Positions 16,437-26,280 of a stretch of 64,000 nt of DNA are shown here, piece by piece; the stretch's first letter is position 1; every line of letters begins with the position of its first letter. Source of the stretch: Weizmannia acidilactici (GTDB lineage Bacteria; Bacillota; Bacilli; Bacillales; Bacillaceae_C); assembly GCF_008974225.1 (NCBI RefSeq), contig NZ_BKZR01000001.1, positions 62,001 to 126,000 of the forward strand, given 5' to 3'. A program made the position numbers and the translations under genes. The notes beneath the pieces were generated by a model. It saw only the letters and a program-made list of their open reading frames with translations, had not been told where the DNA came from and searched no databases.

Positions 16437-19400
16437 ATGATTGAAAATCCCGCCGAAAAGAAAGAAAGGTTTCAAATTTTGCTGCAGCAGTTGAAACTGA
16501 CGGACGACGGGCTTTACAGCCATTTTCAAAACGGGGAAATTGAAAAGCTTGTCGTGGAACGCCAGTCGAAACGATGGCACTTTTATTTTTTATTGGAAAA
16601 AATCCTTCCTATTGAAGCGTATTTACAGTTTTCAACCCGGCTGTGCCAAGCTTTTCAGCATATTGCAAAGGTCAGTTTTTCTATCCGGACGAAAGATGCA
16701 TCTTTCAAGCCTGGGCTTGTAGCAGACTATTGGAACGCCTGCCTTCGGGAGTTTGAAGGCATGTCGCCGATGCTCTTGTCTTTATTGTCGGAGCAGGTGC
16801 CGAAAGTAACTGGCAATAAATTTACCTTAACCGGCCGGAATGATCCGGAAGCGAGGACATTAAAACAAAAATACGGGGGGCTGATTACCGGTTTTTACGA
16901 ACGGGCAGGCTTCCCGAAGTTAATGTTTGATGTGGAAACCGCACCTGTACCGCAGTCTTCCGAAGAATATGCAAAATTTATGGAAGAAAAGAAAAAAGAA
17001 GATGAGGAACGGGCGAGGCAGGCGGTTCTGGAAATGCAGAAAAGCATGTCCGAAGACCGTAAGCAGGATGCGCCTGAAGATGAAGGCCCGCTGATGATCG
17101 GGCTGAAAATCCCGGATGATGACGAAATCCGCAGCATTTCGGAAATTGTGGATGAAGAAAGGCGCATTACGGTGGAAGGATATGTTTTTGACGTTGAAAC
17201 AAAAGAACTGCGCAGCGGCCGGACGCTTTTGCAGCTGAAAATGACAGACTATACGAGCTCTATCCTTGTGAAAATGTTCTCGCGCGATAAAGAAGATGCC
17301 GCCCAGTTTGCCCGCCTGAAAAAAGGCATGTGGCTCAGGGCGCGCGGCAGCATCCAAAACGATACATTTGTGCGCGATTTGGTCATGATTGCGAATGACA
17401 TTTGTGAAATTGCCCCGCATGTACGCAAAGATACAGCCTCGGAAAATGAAAAGCGCGTCGAACTCCATCTCCATACGCCGATGAGCCAGATGGACGCCGT
17501 TACTTCTGTCAGCGACCTTGTGGCTCAGGCGAAAAAATGGGGGCATCCGGCCATAGCGGTCACGGACCATGCCGTAGCGCAAAGTTTCCCGGAAGCTTAC
17601 AGCGCCGGCAAAAAGAACGGTATTAAAGTGATTTTCGGCCTTGAAGCCAACCTCGTTGACGACGGGGTGCCGATCGCTTATAACGATGCCCATGTGAATC
17701 TTGATGAGGCGACATATGTTGTGTTTGACGTCGAAACGACAGGGCTTTCCGCCGTCTACGACACCATTATTGAAGTGGCAGCCATTAAAATTAAAAACGG
17801 GGAAGTGATTGACCGTTTTGAACGGTTTGCCAACCCTGGGCACCCGCTCTCAAATACGATCATTGAGCTGACGAACATTACCGATGAGATGTTAAAAGAT
17901 GCGCCGGATATTTCGGTAGTGCTGAAAGAATATCACGAGTGGATCGGCGATGCCATTTTGGTTGCCCATAACGCTTCGTTTGATGTCGGCTTTTTAAATG
18001 TGGGCCTGCAGAAAATCGGTTTGCCGAAATCGAACAACCCGGTTATTGATACGCTCGAACTTGGCCGGTTTTTATACCCGGATTTTAAAAACTACCGGCT
18101 GAATACGCTCGCGAAAAAATTCAATGTCGAACTGACCCAGCATCACCGCGCGATTTACGATACGGAAGCAACCGGGCAGATTTTCCTGAAGATGCTGAAA
18201 GACGCACGCGAAAGGAATATCGAATACCATGACCAGTTTAACCAGTATATGGGCGAAGGCGGCGCATTTAAACGGGCGCGCCCGTCCCACTGCACCCTGC
18301 TTGTGCAGACGCAGGAAGGCCTGAAAAACTTATTTAAACTGATTTCGTTATCGCATATCGATTACTTTTACCGCGTGCCGCGGATTCCGCGTTCACAGCT
18401 GCAAAAGTACCGCGACGGAATTCTTGTCGGGTCCGGCTGCGACAAAGGCGAAGTTTTCGAAGGGATGATGCAGAAAGATCCGGCAGAAGTTGAGGAACTG
18501 GCACGCTTTTATGACTTTCTGGAAGTGCATCCGAAAGAAGTGTATGCGCCCCTTATTGAACAGGAACTTGTCCGCGATGAAAAAGCGCTCGAAGAAATCA
18601 TTGCAAAGATCGTGAAACTTGGCGAAAAATTAAATTTGCCTGTCGTTGCGACTGGCAATGTCCATTATTTGAATCCGGAAGATAAAATCTACCGGAAAAT
18701 CCTGATCAGCTCCCAGGGCGGCGCGAATCCGCTCAACCGGTATGAGCTGCCGGATGTCCATTTCCGTACAACGGATGAAATGCTGGAATGCTTTGCTTTT
18801 CTCGGCGAAGAAAAAGCGAAGGAAATCGTCGTTTATAATACGCAGAAAATCGCGGATTTAATCGGGGATGTCAAACCGATTAAAGATGATTTGTACACGC
18901 CGAAAATTGAAGGGGCGGAAGAAGAAATCCGCGAGCAGAGTTATAAGCGAGCAAAAAGCATATACGGTGATCCGCTGCCGGAGATTGTCGAGGACAGACT
19001 TGAAAAAGAGCTGAAAAGCATTATCGGCCACGGGTTTGCGGTCATTTATCTGATTGCCCATAAGCTTGTAAAAAAATCTTTGGACGACGGATACCTTGTC
19101 GGTTCGCGGGGGTCGGTCGGTTCCTCATTGGTCGCAACCATGACGGAAATTACCGAGGTCAATCCGCTCCCGCCACATTATGTCTGCCCGAACTGCAAGC
19201 ATTCCGAGTTTTTCGATGACGGTTCCATCGGTTCCGGCTTTGACCTGCCGGATAAAAACTGCCCGAACTGCGGGGCAAAATACAAAAAAGACGGCCATGA
19301 TATCCCGTTTGAAACGTTCCTCGGCTTTAAAGGGGATAAAGTCCCGGATATTGATCTGAACTTTTCCGGCGATTACCAGCCGCGCGCCCATGCTTACACA

Positions 19401-20765
19401 AAAGTTTTGTTCGGCGAAGACTTCGTATACCGGGCGGGGACGATCGGCACCGTTGCCGAAAAAACGGCATACGGTTATGTAAAAGGGTACGCACAGGACC
19501 ATAATATCACCTTCAGGGGTGCTGAAGTCGACCGGCTTGTCCAAGGCTGCACCGGCGTCAAACGGACAACCGGCCAGCACCCGGGCGGCATCATCGTTGT
19601 TCCTGATTATATGGACATTTATGATTTCACGCCGATCCAGTATCCGGCCGATGACAGCAGCTCTGATTGGCGGACGACGCATTTTGACTTCCACTCGATC
19701 CACGATAACATTTTAAAGCTCGATATACTCGGGCACGATGATCCGACCGTCATCCGCATGCTACAGGATTTAAGCGGTATCGACCCGAAAACAATTCCGA
19801 CCGATGATCCGGAAGTCATGAAAATTTTCAGCGGAACGGAATCGCTCGGGGTGACGGAGGAGCAAATCATGTGTAAAACCGGCACACTCGGCATTCCGGA
19901 ATTTGGAACAAAGTTTGTGCGGCAGATGCTCGAAGATACAAAGCCGACGACGTTTTCCGAACTCGTCCAGATTTCGGGGCTTTCGCACGGCACGGATGTA
20001 TGGCTCGGCAATGCGCAGGAACTGATCCAAAACGGGACATGCACCCTTCCGGAAGTGATCGGCTGCCGGGACGATATTATGGTGTACTTGATTTATCAGG
20101 GCCTTGAGTCTTCCCTTGCCTTTAAAATAATGGAATCGGTGCGGAAAGGGAAAGGGCTGCAGCCGGAGATGGAAGAAGAGATGATCAAGCAGAATGTGCC
20201 GAAATGGTATATTGAATCGTGCAAAAAGATCAAATATATGTTTCCGAAAGCCCACGCCACCGCATACGTCCTGATGGCGGTCCGGATTGCTTATTTTAAG
20301 GTGTACTATCCGCTTTTATACTATGCAACTTACTTTACGGTTCGGGCGGAAGATTTTGATTTGGACGCGATGATCCACGGTTCAAACTCGATCCGGGCGA
20401 AAATTAACGAGATCAACGCAAAAGGGATGGATGCGTCGGCAAAAGAGAAAAGCCTGCTGACGGTATTGGAACTGGCGCTTGAAATGTGCGAGCGCGGCTT
20501 CCGCTTCCAGCCGATTGATTTGTACCGTTCGGAAGCGGACAAGTTTGTCATCGACGGCGACTCGCTTATTCCGCCTTTCAACGCCATTCCGGGCCTAGGC
20601 ACAAACGCGGCTGTCAATATTGTAAAAGCGCGTGAAGAAGGCGAATTCCTGTCAAAAGAAGATTTGCAAAGGCGCGGGAAAGTATCGAAAACGATTATGG
20701 AATACCTTGACCAGCACGGCTGCCTAGAATCGCTTCCGGAGCAAAACCAATTATCCCTGTTTTAA
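16437..20765 (+). CDS. polC: DNA polymerase III alpha subunit, PolC type
   Basis: PolC is the main replicative polymerase of low-GC Gram-positives. In order: an N-terminal domain; an OB fold; a PHP domain (ELHLHTPMSQMDAVTSV, about residue 342) interrupted by a DEDDh proofreading exonuclease (VVFDVETTGLSAVYDTI, about 429); the zinc-binding CPNCKHSEFF...CPNCGAKYKK; the palm with PDIDLNFSGDYQ (about 971); and a helix-hairpin-helix tail ending in the clamp-binding type QNQLSLF. I choose ATG 16437 after GGGAGAGGA; the ATG at 16422 overlaps that site. The 1442-residue length matches B. subtilis (about 1437). Confidence 0.98.
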   Translation: MIENPAEKKERFQILLQQLKLTDDGLYSHFQNGEIEKLVVERQSKRWHFYFLLEKILPIEAYLQFSTRLCQAFQHIAKVSFSIRTKDASFKPGLVADYWNACLREFEGMSPMLLSLLSEQVPKVTGNKFTLTGRNDPEARTLKQKYGGLITGFYERAGFPKLMFDVETAPVPQSSEEYAKFMEEKKKEDEERARQAVLEMQKSMSEDRKQDAPEDEGPLMIGLKIPDDDEIRSISEIVDEERRITVEGYVFDVETKELRSGRTLLQLKMTDYTSSILVKMFSRDKEDAAQFARLKKGMWLRARGSIQNDTFVRDLVMIANDICEIAPHVRKDTASENEKRVELHLHTPMSQMDAVTSVSDLVAQAKKWGHPAIAVTDHAVAQSFPEAYSAGKKNGIKVIFGLEANLVDDGVPIAYNDAHVNLDEATYVVFDVETTGLSAVYDTIIEVAAIKIKNGEVIDRFERFANPGHPLSNTIIELTNITDEMLKDAPDISVVLKEYHEWIGDAILVAHNASFDVGFLNVGLQKIGLPKSNNPVIDTLELGRFLYPDFKNYRLNTLAKKFNVELTQHHRAIYDTEATGQIFLKMLKDARERNIEYHDQFNQYMGEGGAFKRARPSHCTLLVQTQEGLKNLFKLISLSHIDYFYRVPRIPRSQLQKYRDGILVGSGCDKGEVFEGMMQKDPAEVEELARFYDFLEVHPKEVYAPLIEQELVRDEKALEEIIAKIVKLGEKLNLPVVATGNVHYLNPEDKIYRKILISSQGGANPLNRYELPDVHFRTTDEMLECFAFLGEEKAKEIVVYNTQKIADLIGDVKPIKDDLYTPKIEGAEEEIREQSYKRAKSIYGDPLPEIVEDRLEKELKSIIGHGFAVIYLIAHKLVKKSLDDGYLVGSRGSVGSSLVATMTEITEVNPLPPHYVCPNCKHSEFFDDGSIGSGFDLPDKNCPNCGAKYKKDGHDIPFETFLGFKGDKVPDIDLNFSGDYQPRAHAYTKVLFGEDFVYRAGTIGTVAEKTAYGYVKGYAQDHNITFRGAEVDRLVQGCTGVKRTTGQHPGGIIVVPDYMDIYDFTPIQYPADDSSSDWRTTHFDFHSIHDNILKLDILGHDDPTVIRMLQDLSGIDPKTIPTDDPEVMKIFSGTESLGVTEEQIMCKTGTLGIPEFGTKFVRQMLEDTKPTTFSELVQISGLSHGTDVWLGNAQELIQNGTCTLPEVIGCRDDIMVYLIYQGLESSLAFKIMESVRKGKGLQPEMEEEMIKQNVPKWYIESCKKIKYMFPKAHATAYVLMAVRIAYFKVYYPLLYYATYFTVRAEDFDLDAMIHGSNSIRAKINEINAKGMDASAKEKSLLTVLELALEMCERGFRFQPIDLYRSEADKFVIDGDSLIPPFNAIPGLGTNAAVNIVKAREEGEFLSKEDLQRRGKVSKTIMEYLDQHGCLESLPEQNQLSLF

Positions 20766-20802
20766 TAGACTTTATTCGAAAAAAGTATAATCTTTTTCAA
20801 AT

Positions 20803-20831
20803 TTGCATTTTCAAGTATGTTATGGTATAGT
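20803..20831 (+). promoter_or_regulatory. sigma-A type promoter of the rimP-nusA-infB operon
   Basis: TTGCAT (20803-20808), a 17-base spacer and TATAGT (20826-20831) stand 96 bases before the rimP start. Confidence 0.7.
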
Positions 20832-20866
20832 CTTTTATGGAAATACTACTGATAAACTCTCGTGTA

Positions 20867-20900
20867 AAAGAGTGGGGCGTAACCCCGCTCTTTCGTGTTT
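20867..20900 (+). terminator. leader terminator/attenuator-like hairpin upstream of rimP
   Basis: AAAGAGTGGGG pairs with CCCCGCTCTTT around CGTAA, followed by CGTGTTTT. It lies between the operon promoter and rimP, so it is an attenuator candidate rather than the end of polC alone. The operon encodes the termination factor NusA, so autoregulation here is plausible (inference). Confidence 0.6.
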
Positions 20901-20927
20901 TAAATCGGAACTTTTCAGGAGGTCAGC

Positions 20928-21395
20928 ATGAGTAAAGTCGTTGAAGTGGTGGAAGAACTTGCATCCCCGATTGCGGAAGAACTCGGCCTTGAACTGGTTG
21001 ATATCGAATATGTAAAAGAAGGAAAAAGCTGGTTCCTTCGTGTCTATATTGATAAAGAAGAAGGTGTGGATATCGAGGAGTGCGGGCTTGTAAGCGAACG
21101 CCTCAGCGAAAAGCTGGATGAAGTTGACCCGATTCCCCACAATTATTTTCTTGAGGTTTCATCACCGGGTGCCGAACGCCCATTAAAAAAACAGCGGGAT
21201 TTTGAACGCGCTGTCGGCCGGAGCGTTCTCGTCAAAACTTATGAGCCGATTGACGGGGAGAAAATATTCCAGGGAAAACTGATCGCTTTTCAGCCTGATT
21301 TATTAACATTAGAATGTAAGGTGAAAACAAGAAAAGTCGAAAAGGAAATCCCGTTTGAAAAAGTGGCCCAGGCGCGACTGGCCGTTGAATTTTAA
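20928..21395 (+). CDS. rimP: ribosome maturation factor RimP
   Basis: RimP helps 30S subunit assembly, acting on the S12 region. The 155-residue product shows the family core ELGLELVDIEYVKEGKSWFLRVYID and the EVSSPGAERPLKK motif, with an SH3-like C-terminal domain (GKLIAFQPDLLTLE). It has an ATG start after AGGAGG. First gene of the operon leading to nusA and infB, as in most bacteria. Confidence 0.96.
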   Translation: MSKVVEVVEELASPIAEELGLELVDIEYVKEGKSWFLRVYIDKEEGVDIEECGLVSERLSEKLDEVDPIPHNYFLEVSSPGAERPLKKQRDFERAVGRSVLVKTYEPIDGEKIFQGKLIAFQPDLLTLECKVKTRKVEKEIPFEKVAQARLAVEF

Positions 21396-21462
21396 AGCGT
21401 AAATGAAAGAAGCGGTTCATCAGCAGTAAAAGCTCCAAAAAATGAAGGGGGACCAAATTTCC

Positions 21463-22680
21463 ATGAGCTCAGAATTGGTAGATGCTCTTACAATGCTTGA
21501 AAAAGAAAAAGGGATTTCGCGGGAATTGCTTGTCGAAGCGATTGAAGCCGCCCTTGTCTCGGCATACCGCCGCAACTTTAACCAGGCGCAGAATGTAAGG
21601 ACGGATTTGAACCTTGCAAACGGCACAATCCGCGTTTTTGCCCGTAAAGATGTTGTAGAAGAAGTTTTCGATTCAAGGCTTGAAATATCGCTTGAAGACG
21701 CCAAAAAAATTAATCCATCGTATGAAATCGGGGATGTTGTCGAAATCGAAGTGACACCGAAAGATTTCGGCCGGATTGCGGCACAAACCGCGAAACAGGT
21801 TGTGACGCAGCGTGTCAGGGAAGCGGAACGGGGAATCATTTACAACGAGTTCATCGACCGCGAAGACGATATTATGACAGGGATTGTACAGCGGAAAGAC
21901 GCGCGTTTTACGTATGTCAGCCTTGGAAAAGCCGAAGCATTGCTGCCGCCGGGCGAACAGTCGCCGAATGAAGCGTACAATCCGCACGACAGGATCAAAG
22001 TGTATATCACAAAAGTCGAAAAAACCACGAAAGGTCCGCAGATTTTCGTTTCACGGACGCACCCGGGTCTATTAAAACGGTTGTTTGAATTGGAAGTCCC
22101 GGAAATATACGACGGGACAGTTGAAATCCGCTCCGTGGCCCGCGAAGCAGGAGACCGCTCGAAAATTTCCGTTTATACTGACCGTCCGGATGTCGATCCC
22201 GTCGGGGCATGCGTCGGTCCTAAAGGGGCGCGCGTGCAAGCGATCGTTAACGAACTTCATGGCGAAAAAATCGATATCGTAAAATGGTCGGACGATCCGG
22301 TTGAGTTTGTCGCAAATGCATTAAGCCCTTCAAAAGTGCTTGATGTCATTGTGGATGAAAAAAATAAAGCGACGACTGTCATCGTCCCGGATTACCAGTT
22401 ATCGCTTGCAATCGGGAAACGCGGCCAGAATGCAAGACTGGCGGCGAAACTGACAGGATGGAAAATTGATATTAAGAGCGAAACGGACGCAAGGGAAACA
22501 GGCATTTATCCGCGCCCGGAAACTTTTGAAGGAGAAATGCCGGCTGAAACGGAAGAAACGCTGGATCCCGTTCTAAATAAAGAAACGGCCGAATTCCTTG
22601 CTGCGGAAGAAGAAACCGGACTCCATGCGAAAGAGGAAAAAGTGCCTGAATTTGATGAAAAAGATGATGAAATCGAATAA
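21463..22680 (+). CDS. nusA: transcription termination/antitermination factor NusA
   Basis: NusA binds RNA polymerase and promotes pausing and intrinsic termination. An N-terminal domain (LVDALTMLEKEKGISRELLV) is followed by an S1 domain (DIMTGIVQRKDARFTYVSLG) and two KH domains (VGACVGPKGARVQAIVNEL and LSLAIGKRGQNARLAAKLTG). I choose ATG 21463 with AAGGGGG upstream; ATG 21442 would add seven residues. The 405 residues exceed the B. subtilis protein (about 371) by an acidic tail of roughly 35 residues after the second KH domain. Confidence 0.97.
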   Translation: MSSELVDALTMLEKEKGISRELLVEAIEAALVSAYRRNFNQAQNVRTDLNLANGTIRVFARKDVVEEVFDSRLEISLEDAKKINPSYEIGDVVEIEVTPKDFGRIAAQTAKQVVTQRVREAERGIIYNEFIDREDDIMTGIVQRKDARFTYVSLGKAEALLPPGEQSPNEAYNPHDRIKVYITKVEKTTKGPQIFVSRTHPGLLKRLFELEVPEIYDGTVEIRSVAREAGDRSKISVYTDRPDVDPVGACVGPKGARVQAIVNELHGEKIDIVKWSDDPVEFVANALSPSKVLDVIVDEKNKATTVIVPDYQLSLAIGKRGQNARLAAKLTGWKIDIKSETDARETGIYPRPETFEGEMPAETEETLDPVLNKETAEFLAAEEETGLHAKEEKVPEFDEKDDEIE

Positions 22681-22692
22681 GGAGTGAGGACG

Positions 22693-22986
22693 ATGGCGAC
22701 ACGTAAGAAAATTCCGATGAGAAAATGCGTTGCAACGGGAGAAATGAAACCGAAAAAGGAAATGCTCCGTATTGTCCGTTCCAAAGAAGGGGAGATTTCA
22801 ATCGACCCGACCGGGAAAAAATCCGGAAGAGGCGCCTATCTTTCAAAAGATGAGGAAGCCGTGCTTTTGGCAAAGAAAAAAAATATTCTCGCAAGCCATC
22901 TCGGCGCTGCGATAGAAGATTCCTTTTACGATGAAATATTGGCGTTTATCCAAAAAGAAAAAAAGGAGAATAAACAAAAACTATGA
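22693..22986 (+). CDS. rnpM: RNase P modulator RnpM (YlxR family)
   Basis: YlxR/RnpM is a small nucleic-acid-binding protein reported to bind RNase P RNA and modulate its activity in B. subtilis. The family signature IPMRKCVATGEMKPKKEMLRI and the GKKSGRGAYLSKD segment are intact. ATG 22693 is chosen over GTG 22684 because the latter overlaps the ribosome site. The 97 residues end four bases into the following ylxQ gene. Confidence 0.93.
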   Translation: MATRKKIPMRKCVATGEMKPKKEMLRIVRSKEGEISIDPTGKKSGRGAYLSKDEEAVLLAKKKNILASHLGAAIEDSFYDEILAFIQKEKKENKQKL

Positions 22987-23291
22987 ACGGAAACCGGGCG
23001 ATGTCCTTTTTAGGCCTTGCCAACCGGGCAGGAAAAGCCGTTTCGGGAGAGGAGCTCGTTCTGAAAGAGGTTCGGTCGGGCCGGGCAAAGCTTGTATTAT
23101 TGTCAAAAGATGCCTCATCCAACACGTCGAAAAAGGTTTTAGATAAATGCCGTTTCTACAATGTGCCTGTACATTTTGTTGAAACGAGAGAAACACTTGG
23201 GAAAGCCATCGGGAAAGAGGCAAGGGTTACAGTGGCGGTTTGCGACCGCGGTTTTGCGGAAAAACTTGCCGAACTGCTCGATGAATCATAG
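22983..23291 (+). CDS. ylxQ: L7Ae-family ribosomal protein YlxQ
   Basis: YlxQ is an L7Ae/L30e-type kink-turn RNA-binding protein whose exact role is not settled. FLGLANRAGKAVSGEELVLKEVRSG and LVLLSKDASSNTSKK are the family signatures. The 102-residue length is normal. It overlaps rnpM by four bases and is followed 14 bases later by infB, the conserved ylxR-ylxQ-infB order. Confidence 0.93.
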   Translation: MNGNRAMSFLGLANRAGKAVSGEELVLKEVRSGRAKLVLLSKDASSNTSKKVLDKCRFYNVPVHFVETRETLGKAIGKEARVTVAVCDRGFAEKLAELLDES

Positions 23292-23305
23292 GTGGGGGTG
23301 ACGAC

Positions 23306-25486
23306 ATGAGCAAAATACGTATTTACGAGTATGCGAAAGCTCATCATACTTCAAGCAAGGAAGTCATATCGAAATTAAAACAAATGAATATAGAGGTATC
23401 CAATCATATGTCGATGATCGATGGGGAAACTGTAAGTAAGCTGGATGCTTTCTACAGCGGAAAGAAGCAACATTCGGACGGGAAAAAACAAAACGTACAA
23501 AAAGCGCCTGCAAAACGTGAAAGGAATGAAAAAGCCGAGAAAGCACAGCCTGAAGGCCGCGAACACCATGAAAAGAGCGGAAAACAAAGGCAGAAAAACG
23601 GGAATCACGGAAACGGCAATATGAAAAAGCAAGCGCGTGAAAACAATGTGAAACCTTTCAACAAGCAAAAGAAAAACAAGAAAAATAAAAATGCCAAACA
23701 ACAGCCACAGCCTGCCCAAAAGAAAAAGGAACTGCCTGAAAAAATTACGTTCACCGAATCGCTGACAGTGGCGGAACTGGCGAAAAAGCTGAACCGTGAG
23801 CCGTCCGAAATTATTAAAAAATTGTTCCTATTGGGCGTTGTGGCAACGATCAACCAGCAGCTCGACAAAGACGCAATCGAGTTGATTGCCTCGGAATACG
23901 GCGTGAAAGTCGAAGAAGAAGTTGTCATCGACCAGACGGATTTGGAAACGTATTTTACGGAAGACCGTGAAGAAGACCTTGAAGTCCGCCCGCCGGTTGT
24001 CACCATTATGGGCCATGTCGACCATGGGAAAACAACGACACTTGATTCCATCCGCCACACGAAGGTCACTGCAGGGGAAGCAGGCGGCATTACACAGCAT
24101 ATCGGTGCGTACCAGGTCAAAATTGATGGTAAAAAAATTACGTTTTTGGATACGCCCGGTCATGAAGCATTTACGACGATGCGGGCGCGCGGGGCGCAGG
24201 TAACTGATATTACGGTTCTTGTCGTCGCGGCTGATGACGGCGTGAAGCCGCAGACTGTGGAAGCGATCAACCACGCAAAAGCAGCAGATGTGCCAATTAT
24301 TGTTGCTGTCAATAAAATTGACAAACCGACGGCTAATCCGGAGCGGGTCATGCAGGAATTGACAGAATACGGACTGATTCCGGAAGATTGGGGCGGCGAT
24401 ACGATTTATGTCCCGATTTCCGCTTTAACGGGGGAAGGAATCGATAACCTGCTTGAAATGATTTTACTTGTCAGCGAAGTGGAAGAACTGAAAGCCAACC
24501 CGAACCGGCGTGCGCTCGGCTCAGTCATTGAAGCGCGCCTTGATAAAGGCCGCGGCCCTGTTGCAACATTGCTCGTGCAAAATGGCACGCTGCATGTTGG
24601 CGATCCGATCGTTGTCGGCCATACTTACGGGCGTGTCCGCGCAATGGTCAATGACCTCGGACGCCGTGTAAAAGAAGCCGGCCCGTCCACGCCGGTCGAA
24701 ATCACCGGCTTGAATGATGTCCCTGAAGCGGGCGACCGTTTTGTCGTATTCGAAGACGAGAAAACCGCGCGCCAAATTGGGGAAGCCAGAAAACAGCAGG
24801 CTGTCCAGGCGCACCGCAACGAAACGGCCCGCATCAGCCTTGACACCTTGTTTGAACAATTGAAACAAGGGGAAATGAAAGAATTAAATGTCATCGTAAA
24901 AGCGGATGTGCAAGGTTCTGTTGAAGCGCTGACCGCAGCCCTGCAAAAAATTGATGTGGAGGGCGTCAATATTAAAGTCATCCATACAGGGGTCGGTGCG
25001 ATCACTGAATCCGATGTGGCGCTCGCCTCTGCGTCCAACGCGATTATTATCGGGTTTAACGTCCGCCCGGATGCCAATGCAAAACGTGCGGCCGAAACGG
25101 AAAAAGTCGATATCCGCCTGCACCGCATCATTTATAAGGCGATCGAAGAAATTGAATCGGCGATGAAAGGGATGCTCGATCCTGAATACGAAGAAAAAAT
25201 CATCGGTCAGGTCGAAGTACGGCAGACGTTTAAAGTATCCAGAATCGGCACAATTGCCGGCGGCTATGTAACCGACGGGAAAATTACCCGCGACAGCGGC
25301 GTCCGCGTCATCCGCGACGGCGTCGTCATTTACGAAGGCGAAATCGATACGCTGAAACGGTTTAAAGATGATGTGAAAGAAGTCAATCAGGGGTACGAAT
25401 GCGGCATCACCATTAAAAACTTTAATGACATCAAAGAAGGAGATGTCCTCGAGTCCTTTATCATGGAAGAAGTAGAAAGGGCATGA
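23306..25486 (+). CDS. infB: translation initiation factor IF-2
   Basis: IF-2 is the GTPase that delivers fMet-tRNA to the 30S subunit. The N-terminus holds the IF2N fold (RIYEYAKAHHTSSKEVISKL), a long Lys/Gln/Asn-rich linker (about 55-145), and a second IF2N. The G domain has GHVDHGKTT (about 236-244), DTPGHEAF and NKIDKP, followed by two beta barrels and the C-terminal fMet-binding domain. At 726 residues it is close to B. subtilis (about 716). It overlaps ylxP by four bases. Confidence 0.98.
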   Translation: MSKIRIYEYAKAHHTSSKEVISKLKQMNIEVSNHMSMIDGETVSKLDAFYSGKKQHSDGKKQNVQKAPAKRERNEKAEKAQPEGREHHEKSGKQRQKNGNHGNGNMKKQARENNVKPFNKQKKNKKNKNAKQQPQPAQKKKELPEKITFTESLTVAELAKKLNREPSEIIKKLFLLGVVATINQQLDKDAIELIASEYGVKVEEEVVIDQTDLETYFTEDREEDLEVRPPVVTIMGHVDHGKTTTLDSIRHTKVTAGEAGGITQHIGAYQVKIDGKKITFLDTPGHEAFTTMRARGAQVTDITVLVVAADDGVKPQTVEAINHAKAADVPIIVAVNKIDKPTANPERVMQELTEYGLIPEDWGGDTIYVPISALTGEGIDNLLEMILLVSEVEELKANPNRRALGSVIEARLDKGRGPVATLLVQNGTLHVGDPIVVGHTYGRVRAMVNDLGRRVKEAGPSTPVEITGLNDVPEAGDRFVVFEDEKTARQIGEARKQQAVQAHRNETARISLDTLFEQLKQGEMKELNVIVKADVQGSVEALTAALQKIDVEGVNIKVIHTGVGAITESDVALASASNAIIIGFNVRPDANAKRAAETEKVDIRLHRIIYKAIEEIESAMKGMLDPEYEEKIIGQVEVRQTFKVSRIGTIAGGYVTDGKITRDSGVRVIRDGVVIYEGEIDTLKRFKDDVKEVNQGYECGITIKNFNDIKEGDVLESFIMEEVERA

Positions 25487-25761
25487 TTGGCAGCGTCCGG
25501 TGCGAATTTCACATCCATGATGCCCATTCGCTGAAAGAAAAACGGGCGGTTTTGCAAAGGATGCTGACACGTCTGAAGCAAAAATACAATGTCGCGGCTG
25601 GTGAAATGGATTTCCAGGATGTATGGCAGCGGACCATGATTGAGGTAGTAACGGTCGCATCAAGCCAGGCCAAGGCAGAAAAAGAATTGCAGAGGGCGAT
25701 CAAGTTTCTCGACTCTTGCCCGGAGTGGGAGCGGCTTGAAACGAATTTTGAATGGCTATAA
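25483..25761 (+). CDS. ylxP: YlxP (DUF503) family protein
   Basis: This is a conserved small protein always found near infB-rbfA; its biochemical role is not well defined, and a link to ribosome assembly is suggested mainly by context. The 92 residues match the family length and include HIHDAHSLKEKRAVLQRMLTRLK and MDFQDVWQRTMIEVVTVASS. The start ATG lies within the infB end (ATGA overlap), which indicates coupled translation. Confidence 0.92.
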   Translation: MIGSVRCEFHIHDAHSLKEKRAVLQRMLTRLKQKYNVAAGEMDFQDVWQRTMIEVVTVASSQAKAEKELQRAIKFLDSCPEWERLETNFEWL

Positions 25762-25775
25762 ATGAGGTGTGAGTG

Positions 25776-26123
25776 ATGAGTCTTCGTACGAGCAGGGTTG
25801 GCGAGCAAATGAAAAAAGAGCTGAGCGATATCATCGGCAGAAAATTAAAAGACCCGCGCGTCGGCTTTGTGACAGTCACCGATGTGGAGGTCACAGGCGA
25901 TCTGCAGCAGGCAAAAGTGTTCATCACCGTTTTGGGCGATGATGAGAAAAAGAAAGAAACACTTGCCGGCTTGGAAAAAGCAAAGGGATTTATCCGGTCG
26001 GAAGTGGGCAACAGGATCCGGCTGCGCAAAACGCCTGAACTGTTTTTTGAAATCGATGAATCCATTGAATACGGCAACCGCATTGAAACATTGATTAAAA
26101 AGATTCATGACAGTGAAGAGTGA
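25776..26123 (+). CDS. rbfA: ribosome-binding factor A
   Basis: RbfA binds the 30S subunit during maturation of the 16S 5' end. The KH-like fold is marked by RVGEQMKKELSDIIGRKLKDPRVGFVTVTDVEV, in two adjoining parts, and RLRKTPELFFEIDESIEYG near the end. I prefer ATG 25776, six bases after AGGTG, over the GTG just before it. The 115 residues match the family. A strong terminator follows, closing the rimP-rbfA operon. Confidence 0.96.
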   Translation: MSLRTSRVGEQMKKELSDIIGRKLKDPRVGFVTVTDVEVTGDLQQAKVFITVLGDDEKKKETLAGLEKAKGFIRSEVGNRIRLRKTPELFFEIDESIEYGNRIETLIKKIHDSEE

Positions 26124-26131
26124 CCATTGTT

Positions 26132-26178
26132 GGAAACTGATTGCAGCCGAAAACGGGTTCAATCGGTTTCCTTTTTTT
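26132..26178 (+). terminator. Rho-independent terminator after rbfA
   Basis: GGAAACTGATTG pairs with CAATCGGTTTCC (one T-G pair) around a 17-base loop and is followed by seven T. Confidence 0.9.
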
Positions 26179-26280
26179 AAGCTTTGTTTGGGGAATATTT
26201 TTCCATCACGGAGTTAAGGAGCCACATGGTAAAAGCAGCCCTTGCATAGCTGCGATAAGTATCAGGAAGGAAGTGAAATC

